Part shown: positions 25,548-34,045 of the stretch, piece by piece
Position numbering within the stretch: position 1 is the first letter of the stretch
Layout: each line of letters opens with the position of its first letter
Assembly: GCA_023424015.1 (NCBI GenBank)
Contig: JAFAEM010000013.1
Coordinates: 1-64,000 of the forward strand
Reading direction: 5' to 3'
Origin: Bacteroidota bacterium
GTDB taxonomy: Bacteria; Bacteroidota; Bacteroidia; Chitinophagales; Chitinophagaceae
Length of the DNA stretch: 64,000 nt
Notes under the pieces: model-generated
Told to the model about the DNA's origin: nothing
What the model saw: only the letters and a program-made list of their open reading frames with translations
Database searches by the model: none
Made by a program: the position numbers and the translations under genes

Positions 25548-25775
25548 ATGAAAAAGAAAGAAAGTTTTTGGCAACTCTTAAAGCGACTTGACCAACAGGC
25601 AGGAGAATTTAATGTCCACCTGGCGAAAGCAAATATGTATTTCGACCAGGCCGCTCACACAACCCAGGCTATCCTTGAACGCCAGGAGCGTGATCTTCAT
25701 GAAACAATTGCCAAATTGAAAAAGGCATTGAAAAAAATGAAAAAGGACAAGGAGAAGAAGCACAAAAAGGATTAG
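25548..25775 (+). CDS. Small coiled-coil, Lys-rich hypothetical protein
   Basis: A 75-residue, almost wholly helical protein starting MKKKESFWQLLKRLDQQ and ending in a highly basic tail (KKALKKMKKDKEKKHKKD). Heptad-like spacing supports a coiled coil. The ATG at 25548 is preferred to an upstream GTG. It follows the pseudo-receiver gene by about 60 bases and may be co-transcribed. I recognise no family; it could be a nucleic-acid-associated or scaffold protein. Confidence 0.55.
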   Translation: MKKKESFWQLLKRLDQQAGEFNVHLAKANMYFDQAAHTTQAILERQERDLHETIAKLKKALKKMKKDKEKKHKKD

Positions 25776-25961
25776 TAACAATTTTTTTGGTTGGCTCTCA
25801 GATATTTAGGAAGATCATATGATATGCTGATCTGTATCAATTCTAATCATATTATTATCCCATAGATTTGCGGCCTCGAATTTGCAGCGTTGGAATGGTG
25901 ATTTTTAATGGACTATATACTAAAACTACTTATAATGTTGTTTTAGTAAAAACCCAACACT

Positions 25962-26414
25962 ATGAGAAAACTACTACCCTTGATGCTACTACTGCCTGTA
26001 TTGGCTTTGTCCCAACCCGAATGTGAAAGCCATTTTGCAGCTGGTGTATCTTATGTTTTGCCAAAAGGCGTTTCTGCCGAAGGCTCTTATTTTGTCAACC
26101 GCTTTAATGCGGGTATTGGCGTTGCATACAATCTGGCATCGGGCACCAAAGTAAAAAATGGGGTGAATGAATATGAACTTCCCGGTAACTCGCTTGATAT
26201 TTTCGCTTACGCGGGCTATAAGGTTGTACAGGTCGACTATGTGGTTTCCGCTTTCCTTAATGCCGGGTATACCATGGGTAATGTGGAAGGGCTTCAGCCT
26301 TTTGTTTCTTCTAAAATACTATTCCCTGCCGGACAGAAAGCTTTTAGTGTAGAACCGTTCTACATATTTAGCCGTGGCCTGAGTGCAAGAGCAACTTTGT
26401 ATCTCCGTTTGTAA
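25962..26414 (+). CDS. Secreted small beta-barrel-like hypothetical protein
   Basis: A 150-residue protein with a clear signal peptide (LLPLMLLLPVLALSQ) and alternating amphipathic strands rich in Tyr, Gly and Val (FAAGVSYVLPKGVSAEGSYF, AGIGVAYNLASG, IFAYAGYKV), ending in an aromatic strand (RATLYLRL). This resembles a small outer-membrane barrel or surface protein. No specific family is recognised. It precedes the carboxylase operon on the same strand, but an 85-base gap and its different nature suggest it is independent. Confidence 0.72.
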   Translation: MRKLLPLMLLLPVLALSQPECESHFAAGVSYVLPKGVSAEGSYFVNRFNAGIGVAYNLASGTKVKNGVNEYELPGNSLDIFAYAGYKVVQVDYVVSAFLNAGYTMGNVEGLQPFVSSKILFPAGQKAFSVEPFYIFSRGLSARATLYLRL

Positions 26415-26499
26415 ACCGGTATCGGGTCCGTGGGCCTTCTTCCACCTTTAATACGGCTTTTCAAATCTGGAATTCTTAAATTACAGGTTAAAGCTTTCT

Positions 26500-26988
26500 A
26501 TGCCAGGTGAAAAAATATACAGGACATGTGTCAATGGGTTTGTATTTTCCTTTAATCAGCAGGAAATTGAAGAAGCTGATCTTGTTCAAATCTCTCCAGA
26601 TAAATATCATTTCCTTAAAGACTATCAAAGCATAAGCGCCGAGATCACCAGCGCTGACCTGAATACCAAAACAATCCAGGTTGAGATAGAGGGTGAAACC
26701 TATACTGTCGTTATTAAAACTGAACTCGACCAGGTATTGGAGAAAATGGGTTTTAATGCCGGCAAAGGAAAACAACATAAGGAGATCAAAGCCCCAATGC
26801 CCGGTCTCGTGCTCAGCATTGCAGTGACGGAAGGTCAGCAGGTAATTGAAGGAGATAAAATACTAATCCTCGAAGCCATGAAAATGGAGAATAATATTAT
26901 GACACATGCCAATGCCAGGATCAGCAGGATAGCGGTAAAGGAGGGACAGGCAGTGGAGAAAGGCCAGATGCTGGTCGAACTGGAGTGA
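26500..26988 (+). CDS. Biotin carboxyl carrier protein of an acyl-CoA carboxylase
   Basis: A 162-residue protein whose C-terminal biotinyl domain (about 95-162) has the biotinylation motif EAMKMEN, with the acceptor lysine at K128. The N-terminal ~90 residues (beta-rich VNGFVFSFNQQEIEEADLVQ) resemble the connecting segment of propionyl/methylcrotonyl carboxylase alpha chains, here split from the biotin carboxylase. It is the first gene of a three-gene operon, with gaps of 30 and 10 bases, that encodes a complete biotin-dependent carboxylase. Confidence 0.9.
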   Translation: MPGEKIYRTCVNGFVFSFNQQEIEEADLVQISPDKYHFLKDYQSISAEITSADLNTKTIQVEIEGETYTVVIKTELDQVLEKMGFNAGKGKQHKEIKAPMPGLVLSIAVTEGQQVIEGDKILILEAMKMENNIMTHANARISRIAVKEGQAVEKGQMLVELE

Positions 26989-27018
26989 TCGGGATATTTA
27001 ATTGTTTGTTTACCTGCC

Positions 27019-28494
27019 ATGAAAAAAATACTCGTCGCCAATCGTGGAGAGATCGCGCTCAGGATCATGCGCACCCTTCGAAAGATGGGCATTAAGTCTG
27101 TTGCTGTCTATTCAGAAGCCGACAGGCTGGCGCCTCATGTCCGTTTTGCAGATGAAGCAGTCAGGCTGGGAGAACCACCAGCGGCACAATCCTACCTGAA
27201 CGGAGAAAAGATTATAACCCTGGCAAAAGAGTTGGGTGTGGATGGTATTCACCCGGGATATGGTTTCCTGAGTGAGAATGCGGATTTCGTGGAAGCGGTT
27301 ACCCGTGAGGGTATCAAATTTATTGGGCCAGGCGCTGATGCAATGCGGATCATGGGTTCCAAGCTTGCCGCCAAGGACGCAGTGAAAAAATATAATATCC
27401 CGATGGTGCCGGGGATTGATGAAGCAATCAGTGATATTGAAAATGCAAAAAAGATCGCGGCGAGCATCGGTTATCCTATATTGATTAAAGCTTCTGCCGG
27501 TGGCGGAGGAAAGGGTATGCGTAAGGTGGATAGAGAAAGCGAAATGGAAGAACAAATGGAACGTGCCATCAGTGAAGCAAAATCCGCGTTTGGGGATGGC
27601 TCGGTTTTTATTGAGAAATATGTAAGCTCACCACGTCATATAGAAATACAGGTGCTGTCCGATGAACATGGTAATATCATCCATTTGTTTGAGCGTGAAT
27701 GCAGCATTCAGCGTCGCCATCAGAAAGTTGTTGAAGAATCACCCTCCGCAATATTAACCCCGGAATTGAGGAAAGACATGGGAGATGCCGCCGTGAAGGT
27801 GGCACGAGCCTGCGGTTATACCAGTACTGGTACGGTCGAGTTCCTGTTGGATGATCAAATGAATTTTTTCTTTTTGGAAATGAATACCCGCCTGCAGGTT
27901 GAGCATCCCGTCACCGAAATGATCACCGGTATTGACCTGGTAGCGGAACAAATAAAAATTGCCCGAGGTGAAAAATTGGCTTTCACACAGGAGGATATTG
28001 CAATCAACGGACATGCGATCGAGCTTCGCGTCTATGCAGAAGATCCGCTCAATGATTTTCTGCCTTCGATAGGTCAACTGTCTGCATACAGGCCACCAGC
28101 CGGTGAAGGGATCAGGGTTGATGACGGTTATGAGCAGGGTCAGACCATTCCTGTCTACTATGATCCGATGATTGCAAAACTGGTCACTCATGGCAGCACA
28201 CGCGGAGAAGCGATTGCTAAAATGAAAACAGCGATCGGGAGTTACCTGGTTGAAGGAGTTGCAACAACACTGCCTTTTGGACTATTTGTCATGAACCACG
28301 AAGCTTTTGTTTCGGGAAAGTTCGATACCCATTTTATAAATAAGTTTTATACTCCCGAGATTCTTTCATATATACAAAAGAGCAAGGCCGAGCTGGCTTC
28401 TGTTGTAGCATTGAAATATTTTTTAGATCGGCAGAAGGGGATCCGGCCGGCTGAATCAATTCCGACAAATTGGAAGTCAAGGTTAAACGATTAA
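27019..28494 (+). CDS. accC: Biotin carboxylase subunit of acyl-CoA carboxylase
   Basis: A 491-residue ATP-grasp enzyme that carboxylates the biotin on the carrier protein, using ATP and bicarbonate. Visible motifs: N-terminal KKILVANRGEIALRIMRT, HPGYGFLSENADF, the ATP-binding ASAGGGGKGMRKV loop, EKYVSSPRHIEIQV, ERECSIQRRHQKVVEE and the catalytic EMNTRLQVEHPVTEM. It is longer than E. coli AccC (449 residues) and closer to propionyl-CoA carboxylase alpha chains without the biotin domain. The gene lies between the carrier and carboxyltransferase genes. The symbol follows family convention; the acyl substrate is unproven. Confidence 0.93.
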   Translation: MKKILVANRGEIALRIMRTLRKMGIKSVAVYSEADRLAPHVRFADEAVRLGEPPAAQSYLNGEKIITLAKELGVDGIHPGYGFLSENADFVEAVTREGIKFIGPGADAMRIMGSKLAAKDAVKKYNIPMVPGIDEAISDIENAKKIAASIGYPILIKASAGGGGKGMRKVDRESEMEEQMERAISEAKSAFGDGSVFIEKYVSSPRHIEIQVLSDEHGNIIHLFERECSIQRRHQKVVEESPSAILTPELRKDMGDAAVKVARACGYTSTGTVEFLLDDQMNFFFLEMNTRLQVEHPVTEMITGIDLVAEQIKIARGEKLAFTQEDIAINGHAIELRVYAEDPLNDFLPSIGQLSAYRPPAGEGIRVDDGYEQGQTIPVYYDPMIAKLVTHGSTRGEAIAKMKTAIGSYLVEGVATTLPFGLFVMNHEAFVSGKFDTHFINKFYTPEILSYIQKSKAELASVVALKYFLDRQKGIRPAESIPTNWKSRLND

Positions 28495-28504
28495 TAAATT
28501 TCTT

Positions 28505-30049
28505 ATGAAGAAAACGAAAACGGATATCCTGCGTCAGAAGGTAGAAGAGAGCAGGAAGGGTGGAGGTGCCGCACGTTATGAAGCACAACATAAAAAAGGA
28601 AAGCTGACGGCGAGAGAACGCGTTGAACTGCTGATGGATGCCGGCTCTTTCCAGGAGATTGGCGCCCTGGTGCTTCATCGAACGCGTGATTTCGGCATGG
28701 AGACTCAGCAATACTATGGCGATGGCGTTATCACAGGTTATGGAACAGTCAATGGCCGGCTGGTATACATCTTCGCACAGGATTTCACAGTATTTGGTGG
28801 ATCTCTATCGGAGACACATGCTGAAAAAATATGTAAAGTGATGGACCTTGCCATGAAAACTGGCGCCCCCATGATCGGTTTGAACGATTCCGGCGGCGCA
28901 CGTATACAGGAAGGTGTGAGATCACTTGGTGGCTATGCCGATATTTTTTACCGTAATGTTTTGTCTTCAGGTGTTATACCGCAGATATCAGCGATCATGG
29001 GGCCCTGTGCCGGCGGGGCTGTGTATTCACCGGCCATGACAGACTTTACATTGATGGTTGAGAATACCAGTTATATGTTTGTCACCGGCCCAAACGTGGT
29101 AAAGACTGTGACCAATGAAGAAGTAAGCGCGGAAGAACTTGGTGGGGCATATACACATTTCAGTAAGTCAGGCGTCACCCATCTTACCGCGACAAACGAT
29201 ATGGATTGTATTGCACAGGTTAAGAAGTTACTAAGCTATATGCCGCAAAATTGCGAGGATACCACCCCCCGGCTGCCATTCACACCGGGTGATGAAACGC
29301 GGGAGGAACTGGAGTCGATCGTTCCCGATAGCAACAACCAGCCATATGATATGCGTACGGTGATCAACGGGATCTGCGACACCGATTCATTTTTCGAAAT
29401 ACAAAAAGAATTTGCGGCCAATATCGTAGTTGGTTTTGCAAGACTTGCTGGTCGGAGTATCGGTATTGTAGCCAACCAGCCTATGAGTCTGGCGGGAGTA
29501 CTCGATATAAACAGTTCCAAAAAGGCTGCACGGTTCACCCGCTTTTGTGATTGTTTCAATATACCCCTTCTTGTATTGGTAGATGTTCCGGGTTTCCTTC
29601 CCGGTACCGACCAGGAATGGAATGGGATTATTACAAATGGCGCTAAATTACTTTTTGCGCTTAGCGAAGCTACCGTGCCCCGTGTAACCGTGATCACACG
29701 GAAGGCCTATGGCGGTGCTTATGATGTCATGAACTCAAAGCATATTGGCGCCGATATGAACTTTGCCTGGCCAACAGCTGAGATTGCCGTGATGGGTGCC
29801 AAAGGAGCAAGTGAGATCATTTTTAAAAAAGAGATTACGGAAGCTGATGACCCGGTTGCGAAACTTGCAGATAAGGAAGCAGAGTACGCGGAAAAATTCG
29901 CAACGCCCTACCTGGCCGCTGAACGTGGTTTCATTGACGAAGTGATAGAACCAAGGGAGACACGGATAAAACTGATACTCGCTTATGCCATGCTGGAAAA
30001 TAAAGTGGCCAGGCTTCCGAAGAAAAAGCACGGCAACATTCCATTGTGA
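28505..30049 (+). CDS. pccB: Acyl-CoA carboxylase carboxyltransferase (beta) subunit, propionyl-CoA type
   Basis: A 514-residue crotonase-fold carboxyltransferase that moves the carboxyl group from biotin to an acyl-CoA. The oxyanion-hole glycines appear in LNDSGGARIQEGVRSLGGYA and again in RKAYGGAYDVMNSKHIGAD; DVPGFLPGTDQEWNGII is a hallmark of the propionyl/methylmalonyl group. The length matches PccB/MmdA. It ends the carrier-biotin carboxylase-carboxyltransferase operon. Propionyl-CoA is the likely substrate, making methylmalonyl-CoA, but acetyl-CoA cannot be excluded. Confidence 0.92.
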   Translation: MKKTKTDILRQKVEESRKGGGAARYEAQHKKGKLTARERVELLMDAGSFQEIGALVLHRTRDFGMETQQYYGDGVITGYGTVNGRLVYIFAQDFTVFGGSLSETHAEKICKVMDLAMKTGAPMIGLNDSGGARIQEGVRSLGGYADIFYRNVLSSGVIPQISAIMGPCAGGAVYSPAMTDFTLMVENTSYMFVTGPNVVKTVTNEEVSAEELGGAYTHFSKSGVTHLTATNDMDCIAQVKKLLSYMPQNCEDTTPRLPFTPGDETREELESIVPDSNNQPYDMRTVINGICDTDSFFEIQKEFAANIVVGFARLAGRSIGIVANQPMSLAGVLDINSSKKAARFTRFCDCFNIPLLVLVDVPGFLPGTDQEWNGIITNGAKLLFALSEATVPRVTVITRKAYGGAYDVMNSKHIGADMNFAWPTAEIAVMGAKGASEIIFKKEITEADDPVAKLADKEAEYAEKFATPYLAAERGFIDEVIEPRETRIKLILAYAMLENKVARLPKKKHGNIPL

Positions 30050-30147
30050 TTTTATGTTCTAAACCTGATCACCAACTATACTGAATTATTAAAATAAAAG
30101 CCCCGGTGCAAATTGCGCGCGAGGCCTTTACGGTTTCACAAGGCGAA

Positions 30148-30690
30148 TTATTTTATTTTTTCTTTCAAAACATTTCCATCTGCATCTATCAATAATTTAA
30201 CCTTGCTGTCATCTGCTTTTTTCAGTTTGATCTCGTAAGCCATTCTGTCCTTTTGAAATTCGCGGTCGACTTTGTCAATAGTATAATCCGCGTATCTTTC
30301 GCTGATCAGGGTAGTAACGGCTGGAGGTAACTGGGTATGGTCTCTCATGGTATAGGCTGAACCGATCCAGTTGCCATCGTTATCGTACCAGGCATAATAA
30401 TTCTCGTTGTCCATATCAAACCGTACCAGGTAATCATCATTTTGAAGGGCAGTCCATCCCGCCATTTCCCAGTCAATGGGAGCTTCAACAGCCATGTCGT
30501 AATTACTCCACACTACGTTCGTGGCATTTGGATATTGTGTCGTAAACGCGGTTTGAATAGCAGGACTCACCGTTACGGATGTTGATGTCGTCCCTGTTGT
30601 ATCCGTATCGGTTGCCTGGTACGCAGGCTTACATGATGCAAATGCGAATGTGGCGCCAGCCGCCACCACCAGGAAGTTTCTGAATTTCAT
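30148..30690 (-). CDS. Lipoprotein with PepSY-like repeats
   Basis: A 180-residue lipoprotein (lipobox FAFASC, C20) with a short Thr-rich linker and two PepSY-like/DUF2874-type units: YPNATNVVWSNYD...YYAWYDNDGNWIGSAY and RYADYTIDKVDREF...VKLLIDADGNVLKEK. This pattern is common in small Bacteroidota periplasmic proteins, where it is thought to bind peptides or inhibit proteases. It converges with the carboxylase operon and is monocistronic. Confidence 0.8.
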   Translation of the reverse strand: MKFRNFLVVAAGATFAFASCKPAYQATDTDTTGTTSTSVTVSPAIQTAFTTQYPNATNVVWSNYDMAVEAPIDWEMAGWTALQNDDYLVRFDMDNENYYAWYDNDGNWIGSAYTMRDHTQLPPAVTTLISERYADYTIDKVDREFQKDRMAYEIKLKKADDSKVKLLIDADGNVLKEKIK

Positions 30691-30983
30691 ACGTTCAAAT
30701 TTTTAAGATTAATAAAACGGATGGCGTTTGTTATACTTACCAATGCTACAACTATGCCAGCCTCGTCACGGTCTGTTATCAGTCGGCTATCGCATTTTCG
30801 GGGGGCATGATCGCCACAGCAGGGGGGAGGCTTTTACGCATTAATCCTGGAGGAGATATTTTCAAATTATGTTAAAATAACCCGGAAAAACAGGTTATTT
30901 AGGCTCTCTGGGAAAACTAGGAGCCGCAGGATTTTAAATTCAAATAAGTTCGGTATATTTTTACCTGATCCAATACATGCTTC

Positions 30984-31568
30984 ATGAAGATCTATCTGCT
31001 TGTTGCCGGCTTGTCCGCCACAACTATCTGTTATGCTGAACCCGTATCGACTATCAAAAGTTTGCCGGTATCACCAATGGTAAAGGACAGTGTGGCACCC
31101 GTTATTCCTTCGACTCCCATGATGTTTGCCGAGATTTTAAATGTCCTGGGGCTTCAACAAAATTTTGAATTAAAAGAAGCTAAGGTTGCTAATATTGAAG
31201 CTTCTATTTCCCGTCGAAAGCGATATATTTTATACAACCCTGGTTATATAAACTGGATCAATAAGACGACAGGTGACAAATGGGCCGCGATGGCCTTACT
31301 GGCGCATGAGATAGGTCATCACTTAAATGGACACACGATACGTAAATCAGGAAGCAGGCCGAACCTTGAACTCGAGGCTGATGAATTTGCAGGATTTATA
31401 ATGCACAAACTTGGGGCTTCACTAGAACAATCACAACGGGTCATGCTTTATATAGCCAATACTACCGGTTCTAAAACACACCCGGGAAGGGATTTGCGAA
31501 AAGCGGCGATTCAAAAAGGATGGGACAGGGCTGCAACACACACCAATGATCTTGCGTCTATGCAGTAA
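30984..31568 (+). CDS. Secreted M48-like zinc metalloprotease (small)
   Basis: A 194-residue protein with a signal peptide (ending CYAEP) and a gluzincin-type motif LLAHEIGHHLNGH, followed about 40 residues later by ELEADEFAGFIM, where the third zinc ligand (Glu) is expected. This resembles the catalytic core of M48/YgjP-like peptidases without membrane helices or a TPR tail. It is monocistronic. The 293-base gap before it shows no clear feature to me. Confidence 0.83.
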   Translation: MKIYLLVAGLSATTICYAEPVSTIKSLPVSPMVKDSVAPVIPSTPMMFAEILNVLGLQQNFELKEAKVANIEASISRRKRYILYNPGYINWINKTTGDKWAAMALLAHEIGHHLNGHTIRKSGSRPNLELEADEFAGFIMHKLGASLEQSQRVMLYIANTTGSKTHPGRDLRKAAIQKGWDRAATHTNDLASMQ

Positions 31569-31610
31569 ATAAATTGAAAATAAACTAAGTGTTCCGCCAA
31601 CTTAATTCCA

Positions 31611-31647
31611 GGCAAAAAAAAACAGGCCCCGTTTAGAAAGCCTGTCG
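31611..31647 (-). terminator. Rho-independent terminator of the SWIB gene
   Basis: Read on the minus strand: ACAGGC, a loop, GCCTGT, then a run of about nine T residues, starting roughly 20 bases after the SWIB stop. The T-run on the minus strand identifies the SWIB gene as the one terminated; the convergent protease gene ends about 45 bases away. Confidence 0.75.
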
Positions 31648-31666
31648 TGTTACTAAATCACTTCGT

Positions 31667-32053
31667 TTAACTGAGGTGCTTGGAAAGGAATTTTGCCATG
31701 TCAAACATAGATACCTGGCCTTTGCCACCGAAAACGGGTTTCAGTTTTGCGTCAGCATTGATCATACGTTTGTTTTTAGAATCCTGCAGTTTATTGGCTT
31801 TGATATAATCCCAAATTTTCTTCACCGCTTCTGTACGGGGCACAGCTTTACTTCCAATCACTGCTGCCAGGTCTGAACTTGGTGATAATGCCTTCATGAA
31901 GGCTGCATTGGGTTTACGTGCCGATTTCTTCTTTGCTGCCTTTTTCTTAGGAGCTGCTTTTTTTGCTGCTTTTTTAGGGGCTGTTTTTTTTGCTGCTTTT
32001 TTAGGGGCCGCTTTTTTGGCTACCTTTTTAGCTGCTTTCTTTTTTGTTGCCAT
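31667..32053 (-). CDS. Histone-H1-like / SWIB domain fusion protein
   Basis: A 128-residue DNA-associated protein. Residues about 2-50 are KKAAPKKAAKK-type repeats like histone H1 tails; residues about 52-128 form a SWIB/MDM2 domain (MKALSPSSDLAAVIGSKAVP, KKIWDYIKANKLQD, MINADAKLKPVFGGKGQVSM). Such fusions occur in Chlamydiae and Bacteroidota and are thought to help nucleoid organisation. The Lys-rich part will favour DNA binding without sequence specificity. It has its own terminator and so is likely monocistronic. Confidence 0.9.
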   Translation of the reverse strand: MATKKKAAKKVAKKAAPKKAAKKTAPKKAAKKAAPKKKAAKKKSARKPNAAFMKALSPSSDLAAVIGSKAVPRTEAVKKIWDYIKANKLQDSKNKRMINADAKLKPVFGGKGQVSMFDMAKFLSKHLS

Positions 32054-32211
32054 CTTGTTTTTGTTTTGAATGTTGATGGGTTTGCAGTTATTAACGCTAA
32101 TAAATGTAGATGTTTTACACTAGCAGTTATTAATAAAATTTCCACATTATGTGAATGGAGGAATTTCGGGGTGTTTCCGAGGGAAAAGCAGAGTAATGAG
32201 GACTGAAAGAA

Positions 32212-32484
32212 TCAGCCATTTTGCCGGGCATGTGGTTGCGATGTTTTTATGGGTTCGATTACCAGGAACTCAGGCGGATCGGGTGTTTGCTGGATAAGAT
32301 CGCGGTATTTCATCTTAAGGCTCCTCTTAAAGCTGCCCAGGTATCCCGGCTTGGGGATGCAGTTCAGGTCGAGTGGCACCGCTTCGATCAGGTCGTTCCC
32401 TATGTACATCATCAGTTGCATATAGCTGTATATAATGCAAACCAAGCCAATTTCCGGATTTGAGACAATCTCAGAACTACTCAT
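32212..32484 (-). CDS. Small conserved-looking hypothetical protein
   Basis: A 90-residue reading frame; the convincing part begins near residue 25 (MMYIGNDLIEAVPLDLNCIP, then YLGSFKRSLKMKYRDLIQQ and PDPPEFLVIEP), so the real start may be 32412 or 32409. It has no signal peptide or membrane segment. I recall similar short proteins in related genomes without a function. A plus-strand frame overlaps it, but its composition is less protein-like. Moderate doubt remains. Confidence 0.5.
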   Translation of the reverse strand: MSSSEIVSNPEIGLVCIIYSYMQLMMYIGNDLIEAVPLDLNCIPKPGYLGSFKRSLKMKYRDLIQQTPDPPEFLVIEPIKTSQPHARQNG

Positions 32485-32661
32485 TTTTGTGGGGTAAGTT
32501 TACGGAAGACGCCTTCGAAAAAACCGTTTAACTGGCTGAGTTATTCACGGTGAAGTGGTCAGGTAAAAGGTACAGGATCGCCGGGGTGATGGTATGCTTT
32601 TTGCCTATTTTGATCATAAGTTGCCAACCGGCTTCCATCATGTAACGGAAAAAAAATTGAA

Positions 32662-32865
32662 ATGAAAAAAACCAACGGGATCATGCTGGCCATCGGACTC
32701 GCCGCTGCTGCGGGCTTTGCCATCTACGCGATCCGCCGCTACCAGACCAATAAAAGATACGCCAGGATAGCTGATGAGGGTTATGAGACAGCCCACGATA
32801 TTCTTTATCCCCAGAAGAATAAAAGAAAGAAACGTGTCCACTACGGTCCGGTATTGCCAGATTAA
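32662..32865 (+). CDS. Small single-pass membrane protein
   Basis: A 67-residue protein with one N-terminal hydrophobic helix (about 7-25, IMLAIGLAAAAGFAIYAI) followed by a basic cytoplasmic tail (RRYQTNKRYARIADEGYETA and NKRKKRVHYGP). The layout is typical of small conserved inner-membrane proteins in this family. It ends 4 bases from the convergent gluconokinase stop. No function is known. Confidence 0.65.
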   Translation: MKKTNGIMLAIGLAAAAGFAIYAIRRYQTNKRYARIADEGYETAHDILYPQKNKRKKRVHYGPVLPD

Positions 32866-32869
32866 ATCG

Positions 32870-33370
32870 CTAATCCTGCTTATCCAGCCAGACCTTGATA
32901 TCCGCAGCAATCTCCGCGGGCGGGTGATTAATATCTGCCAGCATCGCCCCGGAAGGGATCTCTAATATATCGAACTGGGTCTGCAACAGGCTTGCCGGCA
33001 TAAAATGCTGCTTTCTTGACTTCAGTCTTTCCTGAATGGTTTCGAAACTACCATGAAGTACTACCCAATACACCTGTTTCTCTATCCCATTTGACAAGAT
33101 TGACCTGTATTTTTCCTTCAACGCCGAGCACGCGATGATGGCTCCCGTTTTTTTTGCCTCCTCCCTGGCCAAATTGTTAAGCGCTTCCAGCCATCCCTGC
33201 CTGTCGGCATCATCGAGCGGGCGACCCGACTTCATTTTTTCTTTGTTAGCTGCTGAATGATAGTCGTCGGCGTCGAAGAATGGAATTCCTGTTGTGGCAG
33301 AAAGCTCAAGGCCAACGGTGGTCTTGCCCGATCCGGAAACACCCATAATAAAGATTATGCGGGGGCTCAT
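32870..33370 (-). CDS. gntK: Gluconokinase
   Basis: A 166-residue GntK-type kinase that phosphorylates D-gluconate to 6-phosphogluconate with ATP, feeding the pentose phosphate or Entner-Doudoroff route. P-loop GVSGSGKT is at residues 10-17; other family motifs are FFDADDYHSAANKEKMKSGRPLDD (cut: FFDADDYH and NKEKMKSGRPL), CSALKEKYR, and LKSRKQHFMPASLLQTQFD (ending in the lid and C-terminal DILEIP). The length is typical for GntK. It stands alone, with a gene fragment upstream. Confidence 0.92.
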   Translation of the reverse strand: MSPRIIFIMGVSGSGKTTVGLELSATTGIPFFDADDYHSAANKEKMKSGRPLDDADRQGWLEALNNLAREEAKKTGAIIACSALKEKYRSILSNGIEKQVYWVVLHGSFETIQERLKSRKQHFMPASLLQTQFDILEIPSGAMLADINHPPAEIAADIKVWLDKQD

Positions 33371-33482
33371 TCGACAAAGTTAACGAGTCGGAACTAGTGT
33401 TAATTCAACAATGTCCTGACGCTTCTAAATCAGTTTCGAGCCATGTGATTCGAGCTGCGAGCCCTCGATTGTACGCCCCTGG

Positions 33483-33665
33483 TTCGGGCTCGTCGATGTA
33501 CCGATGTACAAAGAGCTGCTCAAAGCAGACGTCGTCATCGCCGATCTTTCAACGGCCAATGCCAACGCTTTTTCTGAATTGGGCGTACGCCATACCCTCC
33601 GGCCGCATACCACCATCGTAATCTCAGAGGATAGGCTGGCCTATCCGTTTGACCTTAACCATATC
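33483..33665 (+). pseudogene. Fragment of a nucleotide/TIR-like-fold protein gene, truncated on both sides
   Basis: About 55 codons of good protein-like sequence: DVPMYKELLKADVVIADLST, ANANAFSELGVRHTLRPHTT and IVISEDRLAYPFDLNHIK. This matches a conserved alpha/beta segment seen in larger bacterial proteins that often carry TPR regions, where it continues both ways. Here the 5' part is missing (an in-frame stop at 33426 and non-matching sequence before 33483), and at 33666 the frame runs directly into repeat copy C. I judge it a dead remnant disrupted by the element or by a deletion next to it. Confidence 0.65.
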
Positions 33666-33667
33666 AA

Positions 33668-33848
33668 AATCATTGCTGTCAGGAATAAAATTTGGATAGT
33701 TGTCAAAACCTTTAACCTGCGCGGCTTCCATGAGTTCTGCTTTTACAGGGGTTTGCTTTATTTTTTCTGATGACTATTGTCTTTGCTGGCCATAGTTCCA
33801 ATATTTCGATGTGTAGGGAAGTCACAGCGGACACAGCGGGCACAGCGC
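33668..33848 (-). mobile_element. MITE-like dispersed repeat, copy C (inverted, truncated)
   Basis: From AATCATTGCTGTCAGGAATA onward, about 180 bp match the reverse complement of the right two thirds of copy B (38876-39184), including GCGCGGCTTC, TTTGCTTTATTTTTTCTGA-like and CGATGTGT blocks. It loses similarity near 33850, so the other ~110 bp and terminal repeat are gone. It abuts the truncated gene fragment exactly where that gene's homology stops. Confidence 0.68.
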
Positions 33849-33879
33849 CCCGGCGATCGTCACAGTCTCGGGGTCAGGG

Positions 33880-33987
33880 ATGATGGAAAGCTTTGAAGAG
33901 CAGGTGGCCAAATTGAGATTTTTGGTGCAGAAGAATGGCTATCTATTGAGCCCACCCCTGGGAAGAAAAAGTATAATCTCGGTTTAA
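33880..33987 (+). other. Short open stretch of uncertain origin downstream of repeat C
   Basis: A 35-codon frame, MMESFEEQVAKLRFLVQKNG followed by YLLSPPLG, looks more protein-like than chance, but I cannot match it to a family. It could be another remnant of a gene broken up around copy C, or chance. The rest of 33849-34045 shows nothing else except leader sequence to the amidase. Confidence 0.3.
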
Positions 33988-34045
33988 CAACATCATCGCC
34001 AATTTAGCTGTAGAAACCTGTATTTTTAGCGTTTTAAAATCGGCG

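Noticed and set aside
32221..32463. Plus-strand gene opposite the small hypothetical protein
   Set aside because: Composition and pattern favour the minus-strand frame; the plus-strand peptide looks like an antisense shadow.
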